Positions 45,262-45,272 of a stretch of 45,272 bases of DNA are shown here, piece by piece (position 1 is the first letter of the stretch; each line of letters opens with the position of its first letter). The stretch spans positions 1 through 45,272 of the forward strand of contig NZ_OEZH01000134.1 of assembly GCF_900243075.1 (NCBI RefSeq), in the 5' to 3' direction. The notes beneath the pieces were generated by a model. It was not told where the DNA came from and did not search any database. It worked only from the letters and a program-made list of their open reading frames with translations. This stretch comes from Clostridioides difficile. Lineage in GTDB: Bacteria > Bacillota > Clostridia > Peptostreptococcales > Peptostreptococcaceae. A program made the position numbers and the translations under genes.

Positions 45262-45272
45262 CTTGTATAATA

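Overview
The window is low-GC, AGA/ATA-rich Firmicute chromosome. Gene content and order, together with an autolysin matching Acd (signal peptide, four SH3b repeats, C-terminal glucosaminidase), point to Clostridioides difficile or a very close relative. That assignment comes from recognising families and synteny, not from a search. Nearly all of it is ordinary core genome. I see no tRNA, rRNA, CRISPR array, prophage or complete insertion sequence.

Layout. 1-4.7 kb: a MarR regulator with a leucyl aminopeptidase (+), a polytopic membrane protein (-), an unlisted 46-codon small gene (+), then a MazG-like protein and a sirtuin (-). 5-11.4 kb: the autolysin acd and the replicative polymerase polC, each with its own promoter and terminator. 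11.4-18.1 kb: the translation/transcription operon rimP-nusA-ylxR-ylxQ-infB-rbfA-nrnA-truB, preceded by a promoter immediately followed by an intrinsic terminator (likely an attenuator). 18.2-23 kb: ribF, rpsO (with a structured leader), a DegV protein and pnp. 23-33 kb: an ordered set also found in Bacillus: ylxY-like deacetylase, M16 peptidase, ymxH-like, dapG, tepA, spoIIIE/ftsK, continuing tightly into mnmH-rimO-pgsA. 33-36 kb: recA (with a LexA-like box) and rny (with an apparent AUA start). 36-41 kb: a membrane GGDEF protein with codon use unlike its neighbours, and a UvrD-like helicase with eroded motifs. 41-45.2 kb: lepB and uppP on the minus strand, an Xer-like protein lacking two catalytic residues, and purB.

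How the genes work together. The central 20 kb is translation and RNA machinery: ribosome maturation factors (RimP, RbfA, RimO), initiation (IF2), elongation/termination (NusA), RNA modification (TruB, MnmH), RNA decay (PNPase, RNase Y, NrnA) and S15. Cell-envelope functions are interspersed (Acd, the deacetylase, PgsA, LepB, UppP), as are chromosome functions (PolC, SpoIIIE, RecA).

I found no clear new multi-gene system. The items most worth a second look are the degenerate Xer-like recombinase, the apparent AUA start of rny overlapped by a two-codon ORF, the promoter-terminator leader of the nusA operon, the compositionally distinct GGDEF gene with a four-codon upstream ORF, the degenerate helicase and the 46-aa small gene. 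About ten start codons were moved inward from the longest possible ORF because a good ribosome binding site sits inside the longer frame.
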